64,000 nt of DNA from the NCBI RefSeq assembly GCF_001050135.1, contig NZ_CP012040.1:5907001-5971000 (forward strand). The letters run 5' to 3'. Shown piece after piece: positions 1-9,851 of this stretch. Numbering within the stretch: position 1 is the first letter of the stretch; the number at the start of each line of letters is the position of its first letter. Both the position numbers and the translations under genes were made by a program. This DNA comes from Cyclobacterium amurskyense (GTDB taxonomy: Bacteria > Bacteroidota > Bacteroidia > Cytophagales > Cyclobacteriaceae). The notes beneath the pieces are model-generated. The model was given only the letters and a program-made list of their open reading frames with translations, did not search any database and had not been told where the DNA came from.

Positions 1-2079
1 CAAAAACCCCTCCATTTTATCCTTTAGTAGTAATTCAGCAGGGTTTGGAGGAACTGCTCCTGAAGGAACTGCGTATAAGTTTTCATAAGGCGTTTTAAGG
101 ATAATTTCATCTGCAGAGTCCTTGTCTACTAAAAATGTGGATAGCCCTTTTTTATTTGAGATTCCCAGGTATTTAGCAAGTTTAGGTTTTCTAAGGTCAA
201 GCCCGATGATACAAGTTTTTTTTCCACTTAAGGCCATAGCTGAAGCAAGGTTCAAGCTAATATAAGTCTTACCCTCTCCAGAAATACTGGAAGTAACCAA
301 TATTTTTTTGCATTTCTTTTCACTAGCTATATAAAAAAGAGCTGACCGAAGGGACCTAAAAGACTCTGAAGCTAGGGATCTAGGATGTTCGGCTACTAAT
401 AAATTGGTGTTTTTATCACTGTAACCTATGGTTCCTAGCAATGGGATTCTTAGTAAATTTTTCAATTGGATCTGATCCATCACCCTGTTGTTCAAGTAAT
501 GAAAAAGAACTAAAAACCCAAAGGGAAGAAAAAAACCTAAACCAATAGCATAGGTGTAGTTCTGTGTCTTTTTAGGGTAAATAAGTGTCCCTCTTTTGGC
601 ATAGTCTACAATGCTATTATCTGGAACATTAGATGCTTTGGCAATTCCCGCTTCTGCTCTTTTTTCTAATAAGTAAGTGTACAGATTTTCTCTTAATTTA
701 AATTCTCTCAGAATATTGGTGTAATCCGATTCTGCCTTAGGTAGATTAGAAAATTGTTTATCAAAGGAGATTAATTTTTTTTGATTTTCCTTTTTCTTGC
801 TTTCCGTATTTGAAATAAGGTTCTGAATATTTTCGAAAATATTCTCTTTCAATCTCTCTATTTGTTGATCCAAAACCTCGACATCAGGATGTGTATCTTT
901 AACAATAGAAAGCAACTTTCTTCTTTCCAATGAGAGGTCTACCAGAGACTTAATCATCTCATTAAATAGCCCATCCGTAATACCTATCACAGAAGGGGCT
1001 ACAATTTCTTCAAAAGAATCTGTCTTATTGACGAGGTAACTTTTCAAAGTTTTATAGTATGCCAACTCAAAGTCAATGGCTTGAATATTGGCTTCTAAAA
1101 CCTGAATATTGTTTAGTACTCCTCCAAATTCGGCATTCACATCGAGCATTTTATTTTGCACCTTAAAAAGCTGCATTCTCCCTTCTACAGATTTCAAAGA
1201 ATCCTCAACGATATACAGTTGTTCCTCTATAAATTTTAAAGCATTTTCTGAAATTCTATTCTTTTCTTTGAGGTCATACTCAAGAAAAGCATCCATTAGA
1301 GCATTGATATAATCACTTCCTTTTTCTACAATCTTAGTGACTGTACTAATCTCCAGCACTGTACCATAATCTATTAGTGGCCTAACCTGAACTGCGTTGG
1401 AATAACTATCTATTAAAGCTGATGGGGAATGAAGCAAAAATTCATAGGTATCATACTGTCGCAAATTGTCAAGTAAGAAAATTTTAAATTTAGCATCTTC
1501 ACCAAGCACATCTTCACCAAACTTCCAATCCTTTCTAAAGACATCCCGTTCTTCTTCCTCATATTTATTACTCATAAAGAATTTATCCAACAAGGTGTTT
1601 TCTCCGGGAAGTAACCTAAAAGTAGTATCTGAAAGGATATTTATTCTTATTTTCCTATTGGTTATTTGAGGATACTCCCAATCTACCTCTACCTTAATAG
1701 GACTGTTTTTATACAGTTCAATTTCTTTAATATTGGTAGAAGCAAAATAACTTACATCAAAATGAAGCTGTTGCAAGGCCTCTGTTGCAAGGTTTTTTGA
1801 AGAAAAAAGCAAAATATCATTGGTGAGGTTTTCCCCACCTGAAAAAATATTGGACCTATCCAAAATTCTCACTTCAGGGGAAGCATTACTTTTAATCATT
1901 ACACTGCCTTTTACCTCATACTTTTCCATTGTATACCTGTGAAAAAGAAAAACGACAATTAATCCGATAATAATACAGATCAAATACAAAGGCCAATACC
2001 TAAAGTATTTGATCAAATAATATTTAATATCAATCGGCTTTTCTTGTTCGTCAAACTGGGATAAATCGAGATTTTCCAT
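1..2079 (-). CDS. Wzz/Wzc-type polysaccharide co-polymerase with tyrosine autokinase domain (partial, C-terminus beyond window)
   Basis: Reading back from the ATG at 2079-2077, the frame stays open for 693 codons to the window edge, so the C-terminal end is missing. The protein has a cytoplasmic start (MENLDLSQFDEQEKPI), a first membrane helix near residues 27-47, a long periplasmic region rich in coiled coil (about 270-460), a second helix near 508-528, and then a cytoplasmic BY-kinase domain. Walker A (SSISGEGKT) lies near residue 600 and Walker A' (IIGLDLRKP) about 30 residues later. The tyrosine-rich tail lies outside the window. Proteins of this architecture set chain length and control export of capsule or exopolysaccharide in the inner membrane. 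The start lies 2 nt after the stop of the Wza-like gene, so the two are almost certainly co-transcribed and work as a pair. Family call is secure; the polymer is unknown. Confidence 0.93.
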   Translation of the reverse strand, partial: MENLDLSQFDEQEKPIDIKYYLIKYFRYWPLYLICIIIGLIVVFLFHRYTMEKYEVKGSVMIKSNASPEVRILDRSNIFSGGENLTNDILLFSSKNLATEALQQLHFDVSYFASTNIKEIELYKNSPIKVEVDWEYPQITNRKIRINILSDTTFRLLPGENTLLDKFFMSNKYEEEERDVFRKDWKFGEDVLGEDAKFKIFLLDNLRQYDTYEFLLHSPSALIDSYSNAVQVRPLIDYGTVLEISTVTKIVEKGSDYINALMDAFLEYDLKEKNRISENALKFIEEQLYIVEDSLKSVEGRMQLFKVQNKMLDVNAEFGGVLNNIQVLEANIQAIDFELAYYKTLKSYLVNKTDSFEEIVAPSVIGITDGLFNEMIKSLVDLSLERRKLLSIVKDTHPDVEVLDQQIERLKENIFENIQNLISNTESKKKENQKKLISFDKQFSNLPKAESDYTNILREFKLRENLYTYLLEKRAEAGIAKASNVPDNSIVDYAKRGTLIYPKKTQNYTYAIGLGFFLPFGFLVLFHYLNNRVMDQIQLKNLLRIPLLGTIGYSDKNTNLLVAEHPRSLASESFRSLRSALFYIASEKKCKKILVTSSISGEGKTYISLNLASAMALSGKKTCIIGLDLRKPKLAKYLGISNKKGLSTFLVDKDSADEIILKTPYENLYAVPSGAVPPNPAELLLKDKMEGFL

Positions 2080-2081
2080 AA

Positions 2082-2897
2082 TTAAAAAAGTCCTGAGGTG
2101 ATTCCATAAACAAACATCATCGCAGTGATAATAGAAACCCCCAGCTGTAAACTTGCAGTTAAATTTTCTCCTGAACCAATTTGTCTGATTTTCATTGGTT
2201 GAAGGTATAAAATATCATTGGGCTGTATAAAGTAATAGGGAGAGGCTAAGAGTTGCCTATCGTTAAGGTTAATTTGGTGAATTTTTGTTCCTCCATCATA
2301 TTGTCTTATCAAAAACAATTCATTCTTCCGGGCCAATATGCTTGATTCGCCGGCCATGGATATGGCATCAAAGATAGTTGCTCGATTTTTCAATATAACT
2401 TTTGGCCCAACTTGGCTGAACTCTCCCAAAGTAGTAAATCTTATTCCACCAATTCTTAATTTAACCTGTACCTCATCTTTGAAATAATAACTGATTGATT
2501 CCTGCACCTTTTCTATAGCCTCAGCTTCAGTCAACCCTGAAATTTTAATGGGTTCCAAATTGGGAATTCTGATATAGCCATTTTTATCTATTGAATACCC
2601 CGAAAAATAAAACACATCCATAGCACCGCTAGTACCTCCAGACCTCCCAATCCTAGAAGCATTGGCCCCTTGAAATTCAAATGCTCTTAATAGGTCTTGA
2701 TTAGAGGAGGCAAAATCCACATCTATAATATCAAAAGGCTGTAATACATACTCATAATCCACTTGAGCGTAAGGGATAAATTCATCAAGTTCTATTGGCG
2801 AATTCCCATCTAAATTTTGAAGATAATTGATTCGCTTATTACTTATACAAGAAGTAATTAAAACAAAAAACAAAACCGGTAGGACCAGCCTCTTCAT
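2082..2897 (-). CDS. Wza-like polysaccharide export lipoprotein (SLBB domain)
   Basis: About 271 residues. I chose the ATG giving MKRLVLPVLFFVLITSC, because it begins a clean lipoprotein signal with lipobox LITS-C; an in-frame ATG nine codons upstream (2924) would add a poor N-terminal tail. After the lipid-anchored cysteine comes a polysaccharide biosynthesis/export domain (FDIIDVDFAS, then GYIRIPNLEPIKISGLTEAE), an SLBB-like stretch (GEFSQVGPKVILKNRATIFD) and a C-terminal hydrophobic segment (SIITAMMFVYGITSGLF) that fits the outer-membrane helix of Wza. The family forms the outer-membrane exit channel for capsule or EPS and docks with the Wzc-type protein encoded 2 nt downstream. A gap of about 84 nt separates it from the upstream glycosyltransferase. 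Confidence 0.9.
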   Translation of the reverse strand: MKRLVLPVLFFVLITSCISNKRINYLQNLDGNSPIELDEFIPYAQVDYEYVLQPFDIIDVDFASSNQDLLRAFEFQGANASRIGRSGGTSGAMDVFYFSGYSIDKNGYIRIPNLEPIKISGLTEAEAIEKVQESISYYFKDEVQVKLRIGGIRFTTLGEFSQVGPKVILKNRATIFDAISMAGESSILARKNELFLIRQYDGGTKIHQINLNDRQLLASPYYFIQPNDILYLQPMKIRQIGSGENLTASLQLGVSIITAMMFVYGITSGLF

Positions 2898-2981
2898 AGA
2901 AAAATAGTTTATGATCACCTTCAAAATTAATTAAATATGTACGTTTTGGAAAAAAAAAGAGGGTAATTAATTTAATGTACC

Positions 2982-4139
2982 TTATTTCGCTTCCAATAAG
3001 CGATTATAAGCATTATAAATTTCTTTTTGAATGGATTTTCTTTCAAATTTATCAATTACACGTTGGTAGAGATTTTCAGCATACCCCTGCATGTCTGCCC
3101 TTCTTACAAATGCAAATTCCATGGCTTCCTTCAAGGCAGATACTAGTCCTACCTGAAATACTAAGGCTGTTTTTTTATGCTTAACCAAATCAGTATTTCC
3201 AGGGATGTCTGAACATATTATTGGGCAACACATCGCTCCCGATTCTAGCAACACATTGGGAAATCCCTCTCTGTAGGAGGGATGAATCAATACATCAGAG
3301 ATAGCCATATAATGCGCTACATGATTTGTCCAAGGCACATGTACTATCCTTGGATGATCAGTTATCTGGTTAATCGTTTTAGGATCAAGTGGGTTTAGGT
3401 CTTGTTCAAAATCTCCCAACAATATTAATTTTGACCTGTTGACTATCTTTGACTGGATAAAAGCTTCCACCAAATCTGCTATTCCTTTATCCTTTACTAA
3501 CCTACCCACTGATAAAATAAGAAAATCATCATCCCCCGGCACAATTCTCATGGTGGCCGCAACCAAATGATTTTCCTGAAGGTTGTTCCTATCAAAAACT
3601 TCTAAGTCAACCCCATTTGAAGACCCTTCACTAATCACCCTTACCTTCTTTGGGTTAACCAGTTTTTTCTCCACAATGAATTTCATTAATGAGTGAGAAT
3701 TTGGCCAAACTTCATCTGCAAAACGATAAGTAATTTTCTCAATATCTGACAAAAATTTTGCCTTCCTCCCCTTTTCAACGATAAAAGGGAGTCCTGCTAA
3801 GGTATGAATCTTAACAGGAACCCCTGCCAATTTAGCAGCAATCATCCCAAGTAAACCAGCTTTAGGGGTATGCGTATGTACGATATCTGGTTTTTCCCTT
3901 TTAAAAAGCTTGAAAAGTAACCATAAACAGTAAATATCCTTAACTGGGGTAATCTTCCTAGTGAAAGGGATCACTTCTTTCCTTATGCCTTTTTCGTTTT
4001 TTAATACATCAAACCATTCCTTTCCTTCCCCACTAACCATTAGCACGTCAAACCCTTTATCTGACATGTAACTCATTTGATTTTTTAATAATAATTTGAG
4101 AGAAATGGGAACAGTTGTGATCCTAATTAACTTCGGCAT
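2982..4139 (-). CDS. Glycosyltransferase family 4 protein
   Basis: 385 residues, the usual length for a GT4 GT-B-fold enzyme. The N-terminal half has the acceptor-side Rossmann fold with the conserved DIVHTHTPKAGLLG segment. The C-terminal half has LILSVGRLVKDKGIADLVEAF (nucleotide-sugar side) and the E-x7-E type motif in SYREGFPNVLLESGAMCCP, followed by DIPGNTDLV. The sequence resembles the WbnK/PglA-like group that adds hexoses to undecaprenyl-linked oligosaccharides; donor and acceptor cannot be read from the sequence. It lies just upstream of the export pair on the same strand and is presumably the last sugar-transfer gene of an EPS or capsule locus that continues past the left edge. The DNA upstream (4140-4500) is AT-rich and probably carries its promoter. 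Confidence 0.88.
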   Translation of the reverse strand: MPKLIRITTVPISLKLLLKNQMSYMSDKGFDVLMVSGEGKEWFDVLKNEKGIRKEVIPFTRKITPVKDIYCLWLLFKLFKREKPDIVHTHTPKAGLLGMIAAKLAGVPVKIHTLAGLPFIVEKGRKAKFLSDIEKITYRFADEVWPNSHSLMKFIVEKKLVNPKKVRVISEGSSNGVDLEVFDRNNLQENHLVAATMRIVPGDDDFLILSVGRLVKDKGIADLVEAFIQSKIVNRSKLILLGDFEQDLNPLDPKTINQITDHPRIVHVPWTNHVAHYMAISDVLIHPSYREGFPNVLLESGAMCCPIICSDIPGNTDLVKHKKTALVFQVGLVSALKEAMEFAFVRRADMQGYAENLYQRVIDKFERKSIQKEIYNAYNRLLEAK

Positions 4140-4523
4140 TCAGCTATTATTTATTTAAAAGGTCAAATATACCTATTATATCGGTTGAAAAATAAAATAT
4201 TCTATCCTCTAGGCTTCTATTTTTTCTCTTTGAAAACGAATAGATTTGGTGTATAGTGGATTTTCTATAAGATTTATTTTAATCAATCAAAAAGCACACC
4301 ACAACATGAATTGATAAAACTCTTCCAAATTAAGAATACAAACCTTTGAAAATCAAAGAATTTAATGTTATTAACCTATTAAATAGGCAAGTAATAATCA
4401 TAAAAAATTAACAATCACCTTGCTCTATTTTCCTTCATGATTTTTTTTGAACAACCTTAATCAAAGTACCATAAACTTATATAAAAAAAATAGGTCATAA
4501 ATACCCATTTAAAAGTCCGATTA
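4140..4523. other. Intergenic, no gene seen
   Basis: Very AT-rich spacer between the 5' end of the glycosyltransferase and the first 210-bp repeat. No open frame of interest and no hairpin stood out. The minus-strand promoter of the EPS genes should lie at the left side, but I could not fix a convincing TTTG/TAnnTTTG pair. Confidence 0.5.
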
Positions 4524-4673
4524 AACCCGGATTGTGTAATAGGATTTCTCCGTCCTGACAATAGTCAGGGGTGAAGCCTATCCCGTATTTACGAAAAATG
4601 TTTCAATCGAAAGAAAATCAGCCTGTTAGAATATTTTAGCACGTAATAGATTGTCTATTGCATATTTCAGTTT
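4524..4673 (+). repeat. 210-bp interspersed element, copy A (internally deleted)
   Basis: Starts with AACCCGGATTGTGTAATAGG and ends with a degenerate form of the opposite terminus (CTATTGCATATTTCAGTTT). It contains the CCTGAC/GTCAGG hairpin shared with the other copies but lacks about 60-75 bp of the middle. The missing part is bounded in full copies by two direct repeats of ATTTTAGCA; this copy has a single one, as expected for deletion between them. It lies between the EPS genes and the 3' end of SusD pair 1. Other copies: 10505-10715, 27731-27938, 37626-37838, 40152-40356; fragments 33631-33688 and 55883-55900. Confidence 0.85.
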
Positions 4674-4684
4674 AAAATAAAAAT

Positions 4685-4714
4685 AAAAAGGGTGAGATTA
4701 ACCTCACCCTTTTT
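4685..4714 (-). terminator. Rho-independent terminator after susD (pair 1)
   Basis: Perfect 12-bp stem AAAAAGGGTGAG / CTCACCCTTTTT with a 6-nt loop, A-run on one side and T-run on the other, 23 bp past the susD stop. Symmetric, so it could also stop transcription coming from the left. Confidence 0.85.
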
Positions 4715-4737
4715 ACTATTTAATAAGTTTAAATAAC

Positions 4738-6513
4738 TTAATCGAATGCTGGATCTTGAACCAAAGTTGGAGAGCCATCTTTGAAAGACCTTTCAATGGC
4801 CTCTAGAGGCACAGGGAAATACTCATGAACCCCTTTATCAAAGTTGGCATTACTAAGATAAGTCCTTTTCGTTCCTTCCTCATCTAGGTAGGCATTCATG
4901 GTCTCAGCAGCAATTCCCCAACGTTGCAAGTCAAAGAATCTATGTCCTTCCATAGCAAACTCAAGTCGCGTTTCCATTCTCACAGCTTTCCTTGCTACAT
5001 CAGGATCTGTCCATGGAGTATCATAGGTTGAGATCACATAATTAGCAGCAGGTTCTCCTTCTACAATTGTATAATCATTCCTCTCAGCACCTTGTATAGC
5101 TTTAGGTACAAAGCCATCCGGATTGGCTGCTCTTGTTCTTATTAAATTCACAAGCTCTCTAGCTCTTTCCAGATTTCCCAACTCTACTTCCGCTTCTGCC
5201 AGCCATAGTATTACCATATCCAAACGCATGATTCTGTAGTTGTTCGCAGACAATCTAGGATTTGCGCCTATACCGAAAAACTCAGGTTCTGCTACATGTT
5301 TGATTGGAGAATATGGCCCTGCATAATTTTGATCCCTAATAAAATCACTTCCATGAATTTTATATCTTTTATAAAGGATACCTCGTCTACCTACAGTATG
5401 ATCCAATCTCGGATCCAAAGGTCCTTCGTAAGCATCAAATGGGTCATCCCAGGCTAAACCTTGATCGTTATTTACATCACTATCATTGAAAGTATCCAAT
5501 AATGGAAGACCGTCTGCTGAAGTTTTGTAAGCATTTACCAAATTTTGAGAAGGCTGATAAAAACCACAGCAACCCCAAGGATCAGTATACGGATAATTCA
5601 AAGTTGTCCCTTCATTGGCGGCAGCAGTAGTTGCACTGGAAATTGAAAATTGAATCTCGAAAATAGACTCTTCATTGTTCCTTCTTCCTACCAAGAAATT
5701 TTCTTCAAAGGTATTGGTAAGTGTGAATGGTCCATTGTTCAATATATCATCCAAAAGTGTTTTCGCTTCAGCCAAAACAGAAGTATTGGCCGCCCCAGTA
5801 GATTGATCCCAGCCTTGAAACATTTTGGACTTTGCAAGGAAAGCTCGTGCCGCCCATTTGGTAGGTCGTCCCACATCCACCTGGGATTCTGGCAATGCAT
5901 TCATTGCAGCCTCAAAATCAGCCTCTATATTTGGCCAAATCTCCTTATCATTAGGAACTTTACTACTTTCTAAATCAATTAGATCGAAGGTATTGTCATC
6001 TATATAAGGTACTCTTCTCCACATTTTTCTTGCCTCCATATGAAAAAAGCCCCTTAAAAATCTAGCTTCAGCTATAATCTGTGCCCTTCTCTCATCAGAA
6101 ACATCCTCAGCTGCTTTAAGCGTGTTAAGCACGTCATTTGTTTTGGCCACACCTTTGTAAACAGCCCTCCATTTATTCCTTAGGTGCAAATTGGTAGGCT
6201 GAAAATCAAAAGCTTCCAAGAAGGATTGCTCAGGTTGATCCCCTGCATCTGTGCCTTTGTAAGCGTCATCAGAAACGACGCCACCATATACCCAGTTGTC
6301 TATAGTTCCATTCCATCCAGACTGTCCGTCTAGTCCATATCCATCTATCATCGCGTAAGCTCCTAATAGAAGCCCTTCTACGCCTTGTCCATTTGCCAAA
6401 TCAACTGTACTGAATTGACCTTGTGGAACTGTTTCCAAAAACTCTTCCTGACAGGAAGAAATGGACAATCCCAGTACAAATGCAGTAGCAATTTTTAAAT
6501 ATATTCGTCTCAT
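4738..6513 (-). CDS. SusD/RagB family nutrient-binding outer-membrane lipoprotein (pair 1)
   Basis: 591 residues, typical for the family. The N-terminus MRRIYLKIATAFVLGLSISSC is a lipoprotein signal with the lipid-anchored cysteine at SISS-C, followed by QEEFLETVPQG, a classic SusD start. A tetratricopeptide-like helical core follows (ARFLRGFFHMEARKMWRRVP, typical of SusD-like-3/RagB N-terminal domain), and the C-terminal RagB/SusD domain includes MVILWLAEAEVELGNLERA and the final FPVPLEAIERS...LVQDPAF. SusD proteins cap the SusC barrel on the cell surface and select the glycan or peptide. It lies 27 nt downstream of susC on the same strand, hence one operon. No carbohydrate-active enzyme is next to this pair, so the substrate cannot be inferred from context. 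Confidence 0.95.
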   Translation of the reverse strand: MRRIYLKIATAFVLGLSISSCQEEFLETVPQGQFSTVDLANGQGVEGLLLGAYAMIDGYGLDGQSGWNGTIDNWVYGGVVSDDAYKGTDAGDQPEQSFLEAFDFQPTNLHLRNKWRAVYKGVAKTNDVLNTLKAAEDVSDERRAQIIAEARFLRGFFHMEARKMWRRVPYIDDNTFDLIDLESSKVPNDKEIWPNIEADFEAAMNALPESQVDVGRPTKWAARAFLAKSKMFQGWDQSTGAANTSVLAEAKTLLDDILNNGPFTLTNTFEENFLVGRRNNEESIFEIQFSISSATTAAANEGTTLNYPYTDPWGCCGFYQPSQNLVNAYKTSADGLPLLDTFNDSDVNNDQGLAWDDPFDAYEGPLDPRLDHTVGRRGILYKRYKIHGSDFIRDQNYAGPYSPIKHVAEPEFFGIGANPRLSANNYRIMRLDMVILWLAEAEVELGNLERARELVNLIRTRAANPDGFVPKAIQGAERNDYTIVEGEPAANYVISTYDTPWTDPDVARKAVRMETRLEFAMEGHRFFDLQRWGIAAETMNAYLDEEGTKRTYLSNANFDKGVHEYFPVPLEAIERSFKDGSPTLVQDPAFD

Positions 6514-6540
6514 TAGTTTGCTTCTTTATGTTATGAATGA

Positions 6541-9500
6541 TTAAAACGTAACATTTATTCCCAAAATCAAATTTCTGGAAATTGGCATATAACCTCCATC
6601 AAATCCGACAGTATTGTTACTTCCTGTTTGAATTTCAGGATTAGTACCAGTGTATTTAGTCACAGTAAACAAGTTCTGTCCCTGGAAATAAATGGCTGCA
6701 TTACTCATACCTATTTTCTTAAGCAATACATCAGAAAGGTTGTATGTCAATTGCACATTTCTCATCCTAAAGTAAGAGCCATCCTCAACAAAATAACTAG
6801 AAGGTCGGCTACTCACCTGGTCATTTATATCCATGATAGGGAAAGTTCCTCCTGGATTACTAGGTTGCCAAGCATCGTACAATGCTGTCTTGGATTTGTT
6901 ACCTTGGAACGTATTAAAATCAGTCCAGTAGTTGATATAATTAAAGATATCATTGCCTACTGATCCATTACCGAATAAAGCAAGATCCCAGTTTTTATAT
7001 CCTAAATTTATATTGATACCATAAACAAAGTCTGGATGTGGATTTCCTATTACGGTCCTATCAGCATCAGTGATAACGCCATCATTGTTCACATCCTGAA
7101 CCTTAAATTTACCTACCGCATTGTAATTACCATAAGCTGGATGGGCATCTACTTCCTCTTGGGTTTGAAATATTCCAAGGTTGTTATATCCGAAAAATGA
7201 AGAAATTGGATAGCCTGCTTGTGTAATCGTAACTGATGGTACCCTTGTAGAGGTTCCAAACAATACGTTATCATCATTCTCAGCCAAATTATCTACATTG
7301 TTTCTATACATAGAGATATTACCGGAAATCCCATATCTTAACTCTCCACCCAATGCAGTATCATCCAAGCCTAAGTTAAGGTCAATTCCTTTGTTAGTCA
7401 TTTGTCCAACATTAAAGAAAGGAGCCGTTGCGTCTCCATGACCATAATTAATTGGGGTTTGGAACAACATATCAGATGTCACTCTGTTCCATAAATCCAA
7501 TTCAAAATAATACTTACCGTCCATAAACTCAACATCCAATCCTATATTGTTGGAGGTAGTAGTCTCCCATTTGGCATTAGGATTCCCAAAACGCTGTGTA
7601 TCAAAACCCAATGCTGGTGTAGAACTTGATCCATCAATTGGATAGCCCGCATTGAAAATATTTGACCTATAAGTGGTGTAGGCATTATAGTCTCCGATCA
7701 GTTGATTTCCAGTCTTACCCCATCCGTATCTCAATTTCATATCGGATACAAAAGGCAATGCATCAGCTACTGCTGCCTCATCTGATAATCTCCAACCTAA
7801 ACTAAATGCAGGGAAAGTTGCATTTCTAGACGCAGCAAGAAATCTAGATGAACCATCATTTCTCAATATAAACTGAACCATGTACTTCCCATCATAGGAG
7901 TAATTCAATTTACCAAACTGAGAATAAAGACGGTAATCGCTTTCTACACTCCCAAAGTTTGTTGCCGTATTAGGATCTCCCAAATCAAGATAGGAGATAA
8001 TAGGATTGGTCTCAAAAGCAAATCGCTGACGTGACGCACCAAATATCTCTCCAAATTCTTTAATTGATTCTAAACCCAGATAAGCATCAAATGCATGAAC
8101 ATCATTAAAGGTTTTTGTATAACTTACTGTATTGGTCCAAACCCATTGATAAGAATAGGAATTCTCAGCAGTAGAGCTATTTACAAAATTACCCTCCACA
8201 TATTCCGGCTGAGGTCTACCAATATATCTTGCTCTGCGGTTGTTGGCATCTATACCAAAACTAGACCTTACATTAATATTGTCCGTTAAATCTATCTGAG
8301 CATAAACATTACCAAATGCCCTCAATTCAAGATTTCTATTGTCTTTTGCTCTTTCCAAGAAGGCAACTGGATTGTAATTGTTCCCAAGATTAGCACCACG
8401 GCTACCAGCGAAATTACCCATAATGTCATACACTGGTAATAATGGGTGTTGTAGAGAGGAACTAAATACAGCATTTTGTTCTTCGTTATTTCCTCTTGAA
8501 CCATTTCCAAAACCACCTTTTCTATTGCCTACTGTTACAGAGAGATTTTCCCCAATCGTAAGTCTATTATTAAGCGCTTTAAATTCTGTATTTGCTCTTA
8601 ATGAATACCTGTCGTAACCAATATTATTGATTACACCATCCTGGCTAAAGTAATTAAGAGAAAGGGCATACCTTCCATTTTCTGTACCACCATTGGCCGT
8701 TACCTGATAACTTTGTATTGGTGCAGTCCTGGTAGAAGCCGCCCACCAATCGGTGTCAGCAGCTCTTGTAATAGGGTAGATATTTCCTGGTCTAAGGGCA
8801 TAAAGACTAGGATCCACTGCTGGATCTCCTTCCATCGCACCACTTGGGAAAACATAATCTGGAATACTTACTTCACCATTAGGCCCCCAGGAATATTGTC
8901 CATGAGTAGGAGCGGTATTTGGGTTTCCGTAAATATTGGCCAGATACAAGTACTCTCCTAATTCCTCTGCATTAAGTGGGTCGGGACCACGGTCGGAGGT
9001 TTGTGTACCATAATAAGCATTAAAAGAAATAGTAGGTTTACCTACTTTACCTCTTTTTGTTGTGATAATAATCACCCCATTTGCCGCTCTTGATCCATAT
9101 ATGGAAGCTGCAGATGCATCTTTCAATATCTGAATGGATTCAATATCGTTCGGGTTCAAATTACCTTGTTCCTGAGTAGGTACTCCATCGATAACATACA
9201 ATGGATCGTTATTATTAATAGTACCAAATCCCCTAATTCTCACTGTTGCTCCTCCTCCTGGGGTAGCATCATTGACAATCGTAACACCTGCAGCCCTTCC
9301 TTGAAGCTGTTGGGCAAAGGTGGTTGCGGGAATGGCCAATAATTGCTCTGAATCAACAGAAGTAACGGCGCCAGTAATTTCTCTTCGAGATTGAGATCCA
9401 TAACCTGTTACTACAACTTCATCCAAACCACTTAGCCCTTGTTCTAAAACAACATCTATGGTTGTCCTATTTCCAACAACTTCTTCGACGTTATTGAAAC

Positions 9501-9735
9501 CCAAAAAGGAAAATACCAAAGTTGCTTGTTGATTGGCAACTGTTATGGTGTAATTACCATCAAGGTCAGTGACTGTTCCACTTGATGTACCTTTTACTAA
9601 AACGGCCGCTCCCGGAAGAGGATCTCCCAGATCGTCCGTTACTGTACCAGAAAGTTCTATCTGAGCCAAGGTAAATCCCGTACTCACTAACAGAATCAAC
9701 AGTACTAAACTGCACAATTTGTAAATTTTTAACAT
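6541..9735 (-). CDS. SusC/RagA family TonB-linked outer-membrane receptor (pair 1)
   Basis: 1064 residues, full length. It opens with a signal peptide (MLKIYKLCSLVLLILLVSTG...LAQ), then a carboxypeptidase-regulatory-like domain (GTVTDDLGDPLPGAAVLVKG, about residues 28-110), a TonB-box-like stretch (LDEVVVTGYGSQSRREITGA), a plug domain (about 125-240, with YGSRAANGVIIITTKRGK) and a 22-stranded barrel ending in NLILGINVTF, aromatic at the C-terminus as needed for outer-membrane assembly. These proteins import oligosaccharides or peptides with energy from TonB-ExbBD. Forms an operon with susD downstream. An upstream in-frame start at 9766 belongs to another frame; ATG 9735 gives the signal peptide directly. 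Confidence 0.96.
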   Translation of the reverse strand: MLKIYKLCSLVLLILLVSTGFTLAQIELSGTVTDDLGDPLPGAAVLVKGTSSGTVTDLDGNYTITVANQQATLVFSFLGFNNVEEVVGNRTTIDVVLEQGLSGLDEVVVTGYGSQSRREITGAVTSVDSEQLLAIPATTFAQQLQGRAAGVTIVNDATPGGGATVRIRGFGTINNNDPLYVIDGVPTQEQGNLNPNDIESIQILKDASAASIYGSRAANGVIIITTKRGKVGKPTISFNAYYGTQTSDRGPDPLNAEELGEYLYLANIYGNPNTAPTHGQYSWGPNGEVSIPDYVFPSGAMEGDPAVDPSLYALRPGNIYPITRAADTDWWAASTRTAPIQSYQVTANGGTENGRYALSLNYFSQDGVINNIGYDRYSLRANTEFKALNNRLTIGENLSVTVGNRKGGFGNGSRGNNEEQNAVFSSSLQHPLLPVYDIMGNFAGSRGANLGNNYNPVAFLERAKDNRNLELRAFGNVYAQIDLTDNINVRSSFGIDANNRRARYIGRPQPEYVEGNFVNSSTAENSYSYQWVWTNTVSYTKTFNDVHAFDAYLGLESIKEFGEIFGASRQRFAFETNPIISYLDLGDPNTATNFGSVESDYRLYSQFGKLNYSYDGKYMVQFILRNDGSSRFLAASRNATFPAFSLGWRLSDEAAVADALPFVSDMKLRYGWGKTGNQLIGDYNAYTTYRSNIFNAGYPIDGSSSTPALGFDTQRFGNPNAKWETTTSNNIGLDVEFMDGKYYFELDLWNRVTSDMLFQTPINYGHGDATAPFFNVGQMTNKGIDLNLGLDDTALGGELRYGISGNISMYRNNVDNLAENDDNVLFGTSTRVPSVTITQAGYPISSFFGYNNLGIFQTQEEVDAHPAYGNYNAVGKFKVQDVNNDGVITDADRTVIGNPHPDFVYGININLGYKNWDLALFGNGSVGNDIFNYINYWTDFNTFQGNKSKTALYDAWQPSNPGGTFPIMDINDQVSSRPSSYFVEDGSYFRMRNVQLTYNLSDVLLKKIGMSNAAIYFQGQNLFTVTKYTGTNPEIQTGSNNTVGFDGGYMPISRNLILGINVTF

Positions 9736-9826
9736 AAGTAAATTTTAGGTTTAAGTAATTAATCAAATTAAAGAATTCAAAAGGTATTGGTCATAAATAA
9801 CATTTTCATGTAAACCTTATAAACCC

Positions 9827-9851
9827 ATATTTGTTTAGAACAAACAAATAT
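9827..9851. promoter_or_regulatory. Inverted repeat upstream of susC (possible operator)
   Basis: Perfect 10-bp arms ATATTTGTTT and AAACAAATAT separated by 5 nt, 92-116 bp upstream of the susC start on the minus strand. The position suits a regulator site or promoter-proximal element. The sequence is AT-rich, so chance palindromes are common; function is only a suggestion. Confidence 0.3.
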
